A stretch of 9,395 nucleotides of DNA from an uncultured Selenomonadaceae bacterium (GCA_905236785.1 CAJOQC010000064.1:1-9395), one strand, 5' to 3'. Counted from the first letter of the stretch, positions 1-6,514 are shown. Notes: generated by a model from the sequence alone, not told the origin. Numbers and translations are program-made.

Positions 1-1957
1 AACTTCTTTTACCGAAGGGGAGAACAAAGTTTCTTTCACCTACAAGGAACTTGCGGAAGGCGTGACCCTTAACGACTTGGCGTCGAAAATTAACGCTGTA
101 GGTAGCCATGTGCGGGCAAGTTACGATTCGGTGAACGATGCTTTTTCGCTTTATAACTCCGAGGGCGGCAACGACAACACCATTTCCATAGAGATTGAAG
201 CCGCCACGGTGGCAAGCGAAGCGACAACGGCGCAAATTTCTTCTACTTCCCCCATAACTTACGAGCGTTCTCTTGAAGACGGAAAATTGTTCTTGTCGGA
301 TATGCAGGATGCCGAAAGCGCGGTTCAATACAACGGTAACACTTACGCCCTTAAATCCGGCTCGACGAACGAATATGAAATTGATGCCAACAAATCTTTG
401 GTAAAAGAAAGCGATGACACTTTTACCCTTAAAGAAAGTAATTTGAGCGACGTTACAACCGTTGATGACGATACTATAGAATATAACGGGACGCAGTATG
501 TCAAAAATGCCGAGACTGGTGCTTATGAAAACGGCGACAGTTCCATTACTTACGATGCAGAGGCCGATTCTTACACCCTTTCGACCAAGAACCAAACCGG
601 TGTAACCGAAGGCTACCTTTACGACAACGACAACGACGATGCAACGGACAAAGCCTTCGTCGAAGCATCAAAAGTAGACACGGACATGAAAAGCGGCGTC
701 GCGCTTACGCAAACGCTGTTAAAAGACGTGTTGCATGGCGAAGATATTTCGGGCGGCCTTTCCTTCACCGTCAACGGCAATACCATAAGTTTTGACGCGG
801 AGCAGCTTAAAACCGCCACCATGGATAACTTGGTGCAGGCCATTAAAGACAACGGCGTAAACGCACAGCTTGCCGGCGGACGGTTGTACCTTGTGGATGC
901 CAGCACCGCAAGCTCCAACTCGAAAATCAACCTTTCGGCGGAAGACAATTCCTTGGGCGCAAAGCTCATTGAAAAGCTCAATCTCAACGCCACGAGCGCG
1001 ACGGGTACGGACACTGTTTACGACAAGGTGAGCGCCGGGGCGAACACGGCGGCTCTGTTTAACGCCTTTAACCTCGGCAAATCCGCCAACGGCGTGTTGG
1101 ACGACCCCATTACCTTTAAGGCCGGGAAGAACAACGAAACCGCAGGCAGCAACGGCGAAGTGGTCATCGACGGCAAAACTTACACCGACTCCATCACCAA
1201 CAACCGCTTGACGGTGGGCGGCGTTACCTATACCCTTCTTAACACCACATCTTCGGCGGAAACGGTGACGGTAACGCAAGACACAAGTTCCATTATTGAC
1301 AAAGTGAAAAGTTTCGTGGAAGACTACAACAAGATGCTCGATTATTTCCACGACCTTTACACGGAAACCCGTTACAGCGACTACAAGCCCCTCACCAAGA
1401 CCCAAGAAAACGCCATGACGAAGGAGCAAATCGAAAAGTGGAACGAAAAGGCAAAATCCGGCCTCTTGTACCACAACGACATTTTGGGCGACGTAATCAG
1501 CAAGATGCGCGAAGCTCTCTCTACTCCCGTTGAAGGCGTGTACGGCAAATATAATTCGGCCTTTAACCTTGGCATCAGCGTGGACAAAACCTATGGGCAT
1601 ATCACCCTTGACGAATCTAAACTGAAAGAAGCCCTAAACGCCGAGCCGGACAGCGTGTATCAGGTCTTTGGCAAACTTGACGATGCCGACGACGAATTTG
1701 AAAAAATCGGCGTGGCGCAACGTTTGGGCGACGTTGTAACCGACGCGATGAAGAAGGTAAAGAGCTACGCCGGCACATCCACCTCCGTGGACGACGACAG
1801 CACCTTGGGCAACAGCATCAGAAATTGGCAAACGCGAATGAGCAATTTCCAACTGCAACTAAACGCCTACGAAACAAAACTTTTCGCCAAGTACGATGCC
1901 ATGGAGCAGATGATTCAAAAGATGACCATGCAGATGAATTACATCATGGGTCAGTAA
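1..1957 (+). CDS. fliD: Flagellar hook-associated protein 2 (filament cap), 5' partial
   Basis: FliD forms the cap at the tip of the growing flagellar filament and helps exported flagellin fold into place. The frame is open from base 2, so the N-terminus (the D0 coiled-coil half) lies outside the window; the first internal GTG at 62 is not a credible start. About 651 residues are visible. Near the left edge is the FliD N-domain pattern TLNDLASKINAVG followed by VRASYDSVNDAFSL. A second flagellin-IN-like segment begins at FTVNGNTISFDAEQL (about 769-813), with NLVQAIKDNGVNAQL following. The C-terminal half has the typical FliD_C region (IIDKVKSFVEDYNKMLDYFHDLY, then LGDVISKMREAL) and ends in the amphipathic helix NFQLQLNAYETKLFAKYDAMEQ before MNYIMGQ. 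Between the two IN-like segments is an acidic stretch with an internal duplication (see the repeat). The fliS and fliT-like genes that follow support the call. The identification is firm. Confidence 0.93.
   Translation, partial: TSFTEGENKVSFTYKELAEGVTLNDLASKINAVGSHVRASYDSVNDAFSLYNSEGGNDNTISIEIEAATVASEATTAQISSTSPITYERSLEDGKLFLSDMQDAESAVQYNGNTYALKSGSTNEYEIDANKSLVKESDDTFTLKESNLSDVTTVDDDTIEYNGTQYVKNAETGAYENGDSSITYDAEADSYTLSTKNQTGVTEGYLYDNDNDDATDKAFVEASKVDTDMKSGVALTQTLLKDVLHGEDISGGLSFTVNGNTISFDAEQLKTATMDNLVQAIKDNGVNAQLAGGRLYLVDASTASSNSKINLSAEDNSLGAKLIEKLNLNATSATGTDTVYDKVSAGANTAALFNAFNLGKSANGVLDDPITFKAGKNNETAGSNGEVVIDGKTYTDSITNNRLTVGGVTYTLLNTTSSAETVTVTQDTSSIIDKVKSFVEDYNKMLDYFHDLYTETRYSDYKPLTKTQENAMTKEQIEKWNEKAKSGLLYHNDILGDVISKMREALSTPVEGVYGKYNSAFNLGISVDKTYGHITLDESKLKEALNAEPDSVYQVFGKLDDADDEFEKIGVAQRLGDVVTDAMKKVKSYAGTSTSVDDDSTLGNSIRNWQTRMSNFQLQLNAYETKLFAKYDAMEQMIQKMTMQMNYIMGQ
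320..592 (+). repeat. Diverged internal protein repeat within fliD variable region
   Basis: Two copies of a roughly 40-residue unit lie at 320-442 and 476-592, separated by an acidic linker. Both begin with a YNG-x-x-Y core (VQYNGNTYALK in the first copy, IEYNGTQYVKN in the second). Both continue through Asn/Glu/Asp-rich sequence to a matching end (SDDTFTLKESN versus EADSYTLSTKN). The similarity is at protein level and the DNA copies have diverged, so this is an old duplication. It sits in the surface-exposed, variable part of FliD and probably adds a small beta-rich module. Found by eye; no alignment score is available. Confidence 0.6.
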
Positions 1958-1992
1958 TACTTTCTGTAGGGGCATAAGCCCTGCGGCGGGAT

Positions 1993-2026
1993 GCGCCGGT
2001 TGTTCGGCAATCGGCGCGTTCTTTTT
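1993..2026 (+). terminator. Intrinsic terminator after fliD
   Basis: GCGCCG at 1993-1998 pairs with CGGCGC at 2012-2017. The stem extends inward by a G-U pair and TTG/CAA to give 10 pairs around a 5-base TTCGG loop. It is followed by GTTCTTTTT. It lies 35 bp after the fliD stop and suggests that fliS is at least partly transcribed separately. Confidence 0.8.
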
Positions 2027-2045
2027 GAAAAAAATATTTTCAAAA
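2023..2045. repeat. AT-rich inverted repeat between fliD and fliS
   Basis: TTTTGAAAA (2023-2031) and TTTTCAAAA (2037-2045) are exact 9-base inverted arms around AAATA. The repeat overlaps the T-tract of the fliD terminator. It also contains TTGAAA (2025-2030), which lies 16 bp before TATTTT (2047-2052), a weak possible promoter for fliS. It could be an operator, or simply AT-rich intergenic sequence. Confidence 0.35.
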
Positions 2046-2079
2046 TTATTTTACATTTCACTCGACGGAGGATAATCAA

Positions 2080-2481
2080 ATGATAAATGCGGCTGAGGCC
2101 TACAAGCGACAGCAGGTATTGACGGCCACGCCGGAGGCGTTGACCCTCATGCTTTATAACGGTTGCTTGAAATTCATGGACGAAGGCATAAAAGCCCTGA
2201 CAGCGGAAAAGCCCAACTACGAGCAGGCAAACATATCGTTGCAAAAAGCGCAGAACATCATTTCCGAGTTCCGCGTCACCCTTGATATGCAGTACGATAT
2301 ATCAAAACAGCTTATGCCGCTCTACAATTACACCTACGACCGATTGGTGGAAGGGAACATGAAAAGCGACGCCACCAAGGTGGAAGAGGCCAAGGCGATT
2401 ATTTTGGAACTTCGGGACGCATGGATGCAGGCGATGAAAAAAGCTCGCGCCGAGAAAGGACCGGCAGGTCATTATGCTTAA
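2080..2481 (+). CDS. fliS: Flagellar export chaperone FliS
   Basis: FliS is a small helical cytoplasmic chaperone. It binds the C-terminus of newly made flagellin, prevents premature polymerisation and delivers it to the flagellar export gate. The 133-residue product has the family's usual length. Its N-terminus shows the conserved pattern AYKRQQVLTATPEALTLMLYNG (residues 7-28), followed by KFMDEGIKAL and the later LMPLYNYTYDRL helix. The ATG at 2080 has a strong ribosome site, GGAGGA at 2067-2072, 7 bases upstream. The gene follows fliD by 122 bp and overlaps the next gene by 8 bp (ATGCTTAA), which suggests translational coupling. The residues after about 125 (the ARAEKGPAGHYA end) are probably disordered. 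Confidence 0.95.
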   Translation: MINAAEAYKRQQVLTATPEALTLMLYNGCLKFMDEGIKALTAEKPNYEQANISLQKAQNIISEFRVTLDMQYDISKQLMPLYNYTYDRLVEGNMKSDATKVEEAKAIILELRDAWMQAMKKARAEKGPAGHYA

Positions 2482-2818
2482 CGAAACAGAAGAAAAAGCC
2501 GCCGAATTGTGGCACAAATATTTTGCTGTCACACAGGACATGGTGAAACTCTTGGACAGGGAAGATTTTGATTTGTTCATGGATTTGGTGGAGCAACGCG
2601 ACCGCCTCATAAACCTCATGCGCGAGTTGCCCGCCAACGATTATCGGCAGAGCGACGAATGTCAAGAGTTAATCGGCAAGATAAAACCTTTGGATATGCA
2701 GCTTATTTATCGCGCCAAAACATGGCTTAACAAGTCGCGGCACACAACAAGCGCAGTCCGCTCCTATGACCTAAGAACCCACAGCGGCATCGGGGGCATC
2801 GTTAATAAGGGATATTAA
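2474..2818 (+). CDS. fliT: FliT-like flagellar chaperone
   Basis: A 114-residue, charged, mostly helical protein without signal peptide or membrane segment. FliT proteins are small, poorly conserved cytoplasmic chaperones for the cap protein FliD, and they commonly lie just after fliD and fliS, as here. The first part (ELWHKYFAVTQDMVKLLDREDFDLFMDLVEQRDRLINLMREL, residues 11-52) has the FliT pattern of two amphipathic helices with a Q-R-D-x-L-I segment. The ATG at 2474 lies inside the end of fliS. A possible ribosome site, AAAGGA near 2455-2460, is rather distant, so coupling to fliS translation is likely. The C-terminal tail after residue 85 (RHTTSAVRSYDLR to GIGGIVNKGY) is not recognisable. 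The name rests on position, size and pattern; a generic fliS-linked flagellar protein is the alternative. Confidence 0.68.
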   Translation: MLNETEEKAAELWHKYFAVTQDMVKLLDREDFDLFMDLVEQRDRLINLMRELPANDYRQSDECQELIGKIKPLDMQLIYRAKTWLNKSRHTTSAVRSYDLRTHSGIGGIVNKGY

Positions 2819-2850
2819 AAGGGCAAGGCGAGATACGCCTTGCCCTTTTT
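2817..2850 (+). terminator. Intrinsic terminator ending the flagellar cluster
   Basis: A perfect 10-base-pair stem, GGGCAAGGCG (2821-2830) with CGCCTTGCCC (2836-2845), encloses loop AGATA. It is preceded by AAAA and followed by TTTTT (2846-2850). It begins at the fliT-like stop codon. The flanking A and T runs mean it could also work weakly on the other strand. Confidence 0.92.
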
Positions 2851-2852
2851 GC

Positions 2853-2881
2853 TTGACAGTCGTATTTGGGCATGATAATTT
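2853..2881 (+). promoter_or_regulatory. Sigma-A-type promoter for oxidoreductase-proC unit
   Basis: TTGACA (2853-2858) is a perfect -35 box. A 17-base spacer leads to TAATTT (2876-2881), with TG at 2873-2874 giving an extended -10. It sits 2 bases after the preceding T-tract. Transcription would start near 2888, giving an approximately 77-nt leader in which I see no riboswitch or T-box motif. Confidence 0.75.
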
Positions 2882-2964
2882 GTAACTATAGGGCATCTCT
2901 AATACTAATCCTATATTCGCAGTGTGGCATGAACAGCAACTGATTCATAAAAAAGGAGTAAATA

Positions 2965-3975
2965 ATGAAAATAGCTATATTAGGTACAGGCATGATCGTA
3001 AAGGAGGCCATGGCCGCCATAAAGCAAACGGACAGGTGGGAGCTTGCGGCAATTTTTGCGCGCCCTCGCAGCAAAGATAAAGGCGAAGCTCTCGCGGCGG
3101 AGTTTGGCGTGCCGAAGGTTTACACCGACTATGACGAACTGTTAAAGGACGAAGAAATTGATTTTGTCTACGTGGGGCTTGTGAACAGCGCCCATTATCA
3201 ATATGCCAAAGATGCGCTTATGGCGGGGAAAAACGTCATCTGCGAAAAACCTTTCACTTCAACCGCCGCCGAAGCCGCCGAGCTTGCCTCCCTTGCCAAT
3301 GAAAAGAAACTTTTCCTCTTTGAGGCGGTGACGCTTTTGCACTTGCCAAACTTTGCGGCGGTTAAGGAAAATTTGACGAAAATCGGCCGTGTACGCCTTA
3401 TCCAAGCGAATTATTCCCAGTATTCGAGCCGTTATGACAAATATCTTGCCGGTTCCGTCGCCCCGGCCTTTGACCCAATGCTCTCCGGCGGCGCGCTCTA
3501 CGACATAAACATATATAATCTTAATTTTATAATTGCGCTTTTTGGCCGCCCTGCCGCCGTGGATTATTTCGGGCATATCGGCTTTAGCGGCGCGGACACT
3601 TCCGGGGCGGCGGTGCTTCGCTACGGCGGATTTACCGCTGTTTCCGTGGGAGCGAAGGATTCGGCCTCGCCATGCTTTATCATCATTCAAGGGGAAAAGG
3701 GTTATATAAGAGTTGAGGGTGCGCCAAACGAACTAAAGTCCGTGGAAGTTTGCGCCGAGGGCGAAATAACGCGCCACGAAAATAACAAACACGCTCATCG
3801 AATGGTGCATGAGTTTGAGGAATTTGCCGATGTGTATGAAAAAGGCGACTTTGCGACAATGGCTCTGTGGCTCACCACCTCTGTGCAGGTTATGGACGCG
3901 GCGGAACTCTTGAGGAAAAGCGCGGGTATAAAATTCGCCGCCGACGGCAAAGAACCAAACGAGATGGGGGATTAA
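2965..3975 (+). CDS. Gfo/Idh/MocA-family NAD(P)-dependent oxidoreductase
   Basis: A 336-residue cytoplasmic dehydrogenase of the glucose-fructose oxidoreductase / inositol dehydrogenase / MocA family. These enzymes oxidise or reduce sugars, inositols and related polyols with NAD(P). The N-terminal Rossmann fold starts at once: KIAILGTGMI (residues 2-11). The active-site segment CEKPFTSTAAEA (93-104) carries the family's E-K-P motif, in which the lysine is catalytic. The second-domain signature GGALYDINIYN (175-185) keeps the Asp and Tyr expected near the substrate, and has Asn where many family members have Gly (DIG). The start ATG has AGGAG at 2954-2958, 6 bases upstream. It is followed by proC after 6 bp, so the two are very likely one transcript. 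The substrate cannot be told from sequence; a proline-related role is not implied by position alone. Confidence 0.88.
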   Translation: MKIAILGTGMIVKEAMAAIKQTDRWELAAIFARPRSKDKGEALAAEFGVPKVYTDYDELLKDEEIDFVYVGLVNSAHYQYAKDALMAGKNVICEKPFTSTAAEAAELASLANEKKLFLFEAVTLLHLPNFAAVKENLTKIGRVRLIQANYSQYSSRYDKYLAGSVAPAFDPMLSGGALYDINIYNLNFIIALFGRPAAVDYFGHIGFSGADTSGAAVLRYGGFTAVSVGAKDSASPCFIIIQGEKGYIRVEGAPNELKSVEVCAEGEITRHENNKHAHRMVHEFEEFADVYEKGDFATMALWLTTSVQVMDAAELLRKSAGIKFAADGKEPNEMGD

Positions 3976-3981
3976 ACAGCA

Positions 3982-4800
3982 ATGATGGAAAACATTAAAA
4001 TCGGTTTTATCGGCGGTGGTGCGCTTTGCGAAAGTCTCATAAAAGGCTTGGCAGGTAATTTGTTGCCGGGGGAAAATATTTTTGTCGCCGACCATAAGGA
4101 AAAGCGTTGCGAAGAACTGCGGGCAAAATACGGCGTAAGAGCGACGACCGACGCGGCAACTTTTCGTGGCGCGGCGAATGTTTTGATTTTCGCCGTGAAA
4201 CCCAAGGACGCAACGTCGGCTTTGCGGGAAAACGCGGCGGGTGTGGCCGCCGATACGGTTATTGTTTCGGTCATGGCGGGAGTTATGCTTGCCAAGATTG
4301 AAGAGGTTTTCCCCGATAACCCTTGCGTTCGCGCCATGCCCAACACCCCCGCCGCCGTGGGCGAAGGCATGACAGCCTACGCCTTGGGCAAAAATTCCCA
4401 AGAAAAACATGGCAAATTGACCGAGGAACTGTTTAACGCCGTGGGTAAAACCGTCTGCGTGGCGGAAAATCTTATGGACGCGGTGACGGGGTTATCCGGC
4501 AGCGGGCCTGCTTTCGTGTTCCTCATGATCGACGCGTTGGCCGAGGGCGGCGTGGCGGCGGGCCTTTCGCGGCAAAACGCTATCTTGATGGCGGCGCAAA
4601 CGGTTTTGGGCGCGGCAAAACTCCTCTTGGACACGGGGGAACACCCCGCCGTCTTAAAAGACAAAGTGACCAGCCCCGCCGGCACGACCGGCGCGGGGGT
4701 GCTTGCGCTTGAAAAACGCGGCTTTAGAAGCGCGGCGGCAGAAGCGGTGTTGGCGGCGCGGGACAGGTCGAGGGAATTGGGCTTACCAAAAAAAACTTGA
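3982..4800 (+). CDS. proC: Pyrroline-5-carboxylate reductase
   Basis: ProC reduces 1-pyrroline-5-carboxylate to L-proline with NAD(P)H, the last step of proline synthesis, in the cytoplasm. The 272-residue length is normal. The N-terminal dinucleotide fold reads IGFIGGGALCESLIKGL (7-23), followed by FAVKPKD (70-76) and VRAMPNTPA (117-125). The C-terminal dimerisation and active-site domain has AVTGLSGSGPAFVFLMIDA (167-185), and the P5CR signature runs from LKDKVTSPAGTTGAGV (225-240) to about residue 265. The dinucleotide loop reads GGGAL where many ProC proteins have GGGNM, a minor variation. Two adjacent ATG codons (3982, 3985) could start it. The only upstream ribosome-like sequence is a G run at 3966-3970, which also forms the end of the previous gene, so translational coupling is plausible. 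No terminator is visible after the gene. Confidence 0.95.
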   Translation: MMENIKIGFIGGGALCESLIKGLAGNLLPGENIFVADHKEKRCEELRAKYGVRATTDAATFRGAANVLIFAVKPKDATSALRENAAGVAADTVIVSVMAGVMLAKIEEVFPDNPCVRAMPNTPAAVGEGMTAYALGKNSQEKHGKLTEELFNAVGKTVCVAENLMDAVTGLSGSGPAFVFLMIDALAEGGVAAGLSRQNAILMAAQTVLGAAKLLLDTGEHPAVLKDKVTSPAGTTGAGVLALEKRGFRSAAAEAVLAARDRSRELGLPKKT

Positions 4801-4825
4801 CATAACTATAAATCGAAAGTAAAAT
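4797..4825 (+). promoter_or_regulatory. Promoter of the B12-regulated transport operon
   Basis: A perfect -35 box TTGACA (4797-4802) overlaps the proC stop codon (4798-4800). After a 17-base spacer comes TAAAAT (4820-4825), one mismatch from the -10 consensus. The predicted start near 4832 leaves about 35 nt before the riboswitch. There is no terminator between proC and this promoter, so some read-through from proC is also possible. Confidence 0.8.
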
Positions 4826-4866
4826 TCAATTTCAGTGAATGTATGGCAACATAACAATTTAATATT

Positions 4867-5036
4867 GATTGGGTTAGGTGTCGCAAGACTTAATAAGGAA
4901 GTTCGGTGCAATGCCGACGCGGTCCCGCCACTGTAACAGCGAGCGAATCTCTGATATGTCACTGAAAGGTTTTCCTTTTGGGAAGGCTGAGAGGAGCTAT
5001 GACCTGAAGCCAGGAGAATTGCCTAATTAACAATCA
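4867..5036 (+). promoter_or_regulatory. Cobalamin (B12) riboswitch aptamer
   Basis: This leader RNA segment binds cobalamin and controls the downstream genes. It shows the conserved blocks of the family in order: AATAAGGAAG, then GGTGCAATGCCGACGCGGTC, CCCGCCACTGTAA (4924-4936), GAGCGA, GTCACTG, GGGAAGGCT, and the B12-box region GAAGCCAGGAGAATTGCC (5006-5023). The closing P1 helix is long: TTAGGT (4874-4879) pairs with GCCTAA (5021-5026), and TGATTG (4866-4871) with CAATCA (5031-5036), joined by two possible G-U pairs. The presence of the GAAGGCT and GACCTGAAGCCAGGA blocks fits the large adenosylcobalamin-type layout. The identification is firm; ligand subtype and boundaries are estimates. Confidence 0.95.
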
Positions 5037-5095
5037 CCGTTACAACAAAATTATGTTGTATACCGAGATATGTTCGGTATTTACCTGCGAGTGAT
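5033..5095 (+). promoter_or_regulatory. Nested hairpins between aptamer and terminator
   Basis: ATCAC (5033-5037) can pair with GTGAT (5091-5095). They enclose two side-by-side hairpins: TACAACA/TGTTGTA (5041-5047 with 5054-5060) and TACCGA/TCGGTA (5061-5066 with 5074-5079). The outer strand 5033-5036 is also the distal P1 strand of the aptamer, so the two pairings exclude each other. This is a plausible switching part of the expression platform. Pairings were found by eye. Confidence 0.5.
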
Positions 5096-5169
5096 GGGGA
5101 AGGGGATTTTGCGATGCGGTCGGCGTGCGCTTTTATATATGTCGATTGTCTTGATGCGTCCTTTTTTCC
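5096..5169 (+). promoter_or_regulatory. Candidate antiterminator helix
   Basis: The purine run GGGGAAGGGGA (5096-5106) can pair continuously with TCCTTTTTTCC (5159-5169): 7 Watson-Crick and 4 G-U pairs. The second strand is most of the left arm of the terminator, so this helix would prevent terminator folding. The sequence 5107-5155 between the strands shows no other clear feature. The role is inferred from complementarity only. Confidence 0.5.
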
Positions 5170-5198
5170 TGTCTTTTAGGGAAAGGGACGCTTTTTTT
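5156..5198 (+). terminator. Riboswitch-controlled intrinsic terminator
   Basis: The left arm starts GCGTCC (5156-5161), continues as a T run and ends CCT (5168-5170). It pairs with AGG (5178-5180) and the stretch GAAAGGGACGC (5181-5191), with two G-U pairs and one bulged T. The loop is GTCTTTT, and seven T residues (5192-5198) follow. The terminator lies 34 bases before the porin start codon, so termination here would shut off the whole transport operon. This fits the usual B12 riboswitch logic of off at high cobalamin. Confidence 0.88.
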
Positions 5199-5216
5199 GT
5201 CCCTAATATGTAGTGC

Positions 5217-5235
5217 AGAGGAGATGTTTTTTTTG
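5217..5235 (+). promoter_or_regulatory. Ribosome site deciding a TTG start for the porin
   Basis: AGAGGAG (5217-5223) directly abuts an in-frame ATG (5224), leaving no spacing. The in-frame TTG at 5233 lies 9 bases after it, a normal distance. TTG also gives a signal peptide beginning M-K-K. TTG is therefore the preferred start. Confidence 0.65.
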
Positions 5236-6495
5236 AAAAAGGCAGTTGTTTCATTGTCGGTTTCGGTTGCTGCATTAACTTGCGGAATTGTCGGCACTGC
5301 AAACGCCGCAACCAACCCCTTTAGTGACGTTTCCGCCGATCATTGGGCGTATGATGCAGTGGCGCAGCTTAAGGCGGACGGGGTGATTGAGGGGTACGGG
5401 GACGACACATATCGCGGCGGGCGCAGCATTACCCGTTACGAAATGGCGCAAATGGTCGCAAAAGCCATGAGTCGTCACCCTCAAGGCACGGACAAAGCGT
5501 TGGTGGATCGTTTGGCCGCAGAGTTTAGCGATGAACTTAACAGCTTGGGGGTTCGGGTCGCTAATTTGGAGCGAAATGCCGATATGGTAAAGTGGACAGG
5601 CGAGTTGCGTTACATATATAAAAGCGACCGCCACGAAAACCGCAGGAAAAACGATTTGAACCGCGCCGAATTGCGGCTGTTCCCCACCGCCGAAGTGAAC
5701 GATCATTGGAAAATAAAAACCCGGTTGACGACGAGGGTAAATCTTAGGGACGACACTGCGGGAAATGTTCAGGTTACTTATGCTTACGCCGAAGGGAAAT
5801 ACAAAAATTTTACCGTGGAAGTCGGCAAAATGTCAAATTACAGCACAAACGACGACGGTTTGGTGCTTGATGATTTCTTTTCCGGCGCAAGACTTACCTT
5901 TGGCAGCAAATTGCAGGCGGTGCTGGAGGCCGGGCGTTGGAACATGACAACCGGCAACGGCGCAGGGGCGGAGTTTACCCGCGATAATGCCGCAAATTAT
6001 CAGGGCTTGCAATTAAATTACAACGGCGGCAAATTTTTCGGCGGCTTGGGCTATCGCCACTTTGGTTCGGAGGGATTCCGCGATGTAATAAATTACAGCA
6101 AAAACAATAGCGAAGATGCCGCCTCCGTGGTATCTGTCGGCGCAAACTATCGCTTTGACAAAAATTGGAATTTGTCGGGGGCGTTTGCCAAAAACAGCAA
6201 AGCGGATTTTGCCCCAAGCAGCCACAGTATAAAACTCGCCTACAAAGGGGCAAAAAGGAGCGCGCCCAACACTTGGGGAATACACGCCGCCTATCGTTAT
6301 ATAAGCAAAAACGTAACTTTTGCGCCTACTTACGAAACAATGTTTACCGAAAACCATAGAAAAGGTTGGGAGTTAGGGGTGCAATATGTTCCCGTTAAAA
6401 ATATTTTGGCGGATGCGTTCTACTTCCAAGGCAAAACATTGGATACGAATCTTGATACCAAGACACTTTACGGGCGTGTAAGATGGTATTTTTGA
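5233..6495 (+). CDS. SLH-domain outer-membrane porin
   Basis: A 420-residue outer-membrane channel of the Negativicutes type, in which an SLH domain grips the peptidoglycan-linked polymer and the rest forms a beta-barrel pore. From the TTG start, residues 1-25 are a Sec signal peptide (KK, then a hydrophobic core, then ANA before the cleavage site). Residues 27-80 are one SLH domain (NPFSDVSADHWAYDAV, then DGVIEGYGDDTYRGGRSITRYEMAQMV). Residues 85-115 look like a short coiled coil (LVDRLAAEFSDELNSLGVRVANLE). From about 117 the sequence alternates polar and aromatic residues as in a barrel (WTGELRYIYK, GGLGYRHF), ending RVRWYF with the terminal aromatic typical of outer-membrane barrels. As the first gene after the B12 riboswitch it is probably the outer-membrane entry route for the substrate of the ABC importer behind it. 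Its pore selectivity cannot be read from sequence. Confidence 0.9.
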   Translation: MKKAVVSLSVSVAALTCGIVGTANAATNPFSDVSADHWAYDAVAQLKADGVIEGYGDDTYRGGRSITRYEMAQMVAKAMSRHPQGTDKALVDRLAAEFSDELNSLGVRVANLERNADMVKWTGELRYIYKSDRHENRRKNDLNRAELRLFPTAEVNDHWKIKTRLTTRVNLRDDTAGNVQVTYAYAEGKYKNFTVEVGKMSNYSTNDDGLVLDDFFSGARLTFGSKLQAVLEAGRWNMTTGNGAGAEFTRDNAANYQGLQLNYNGGKFFGGLGYRHFGSEGFRDVINYSKNNSEDAASVVSVGANYRFDKNWNLSGAFAKNSKADFAPSSHSIKLAYKGAKRSAPNTWGIHAAYRYISKNVTFAPTYETMFTENHRKGWELGVQYVPVKNILADAFYFQGKTLDTNLDTKTLYGRVRWYF

Positions 6496-6514
6496 CGGGA
6501 GCGTGATTTAAGTT

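Noticed and set aside
719..1600. Long reverse-strand open frame (293 codons) opposite fliD
   Set aside because: It lies wholly opposite the well-supported fliD coding sequence, its product has no recognisable domain, and it is best explained as a shadow of the codon pattern on the + strand.
2882..2964. Possible riboswitch or T-box in the leader before the oxidoreductase
   Set aside because: The leader is only about 77 nt and shows no conserved motif or convincing hairpin-terminator.
3733..4410. Reverse-strand open frame (225 codons) opposite the oxidoreductase and proC
   Set aside because: It spans two clear + strand genes with family signatures and its translation is Cys/His/Arg-rich without a known pattern; a shadow frame.
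5111..5130. GC-rich stretch as a hairpin
   Set aside because: Only the outer three base pairs match and the interior is mismatched, so no stable stem is supported.
5081..5315. Short reverse-strand frames opposite the riboswitch terminator and porin start
   Set aside because: They overlap the structured leader and the porin signal peptide and show no ribosome site or family similarity.
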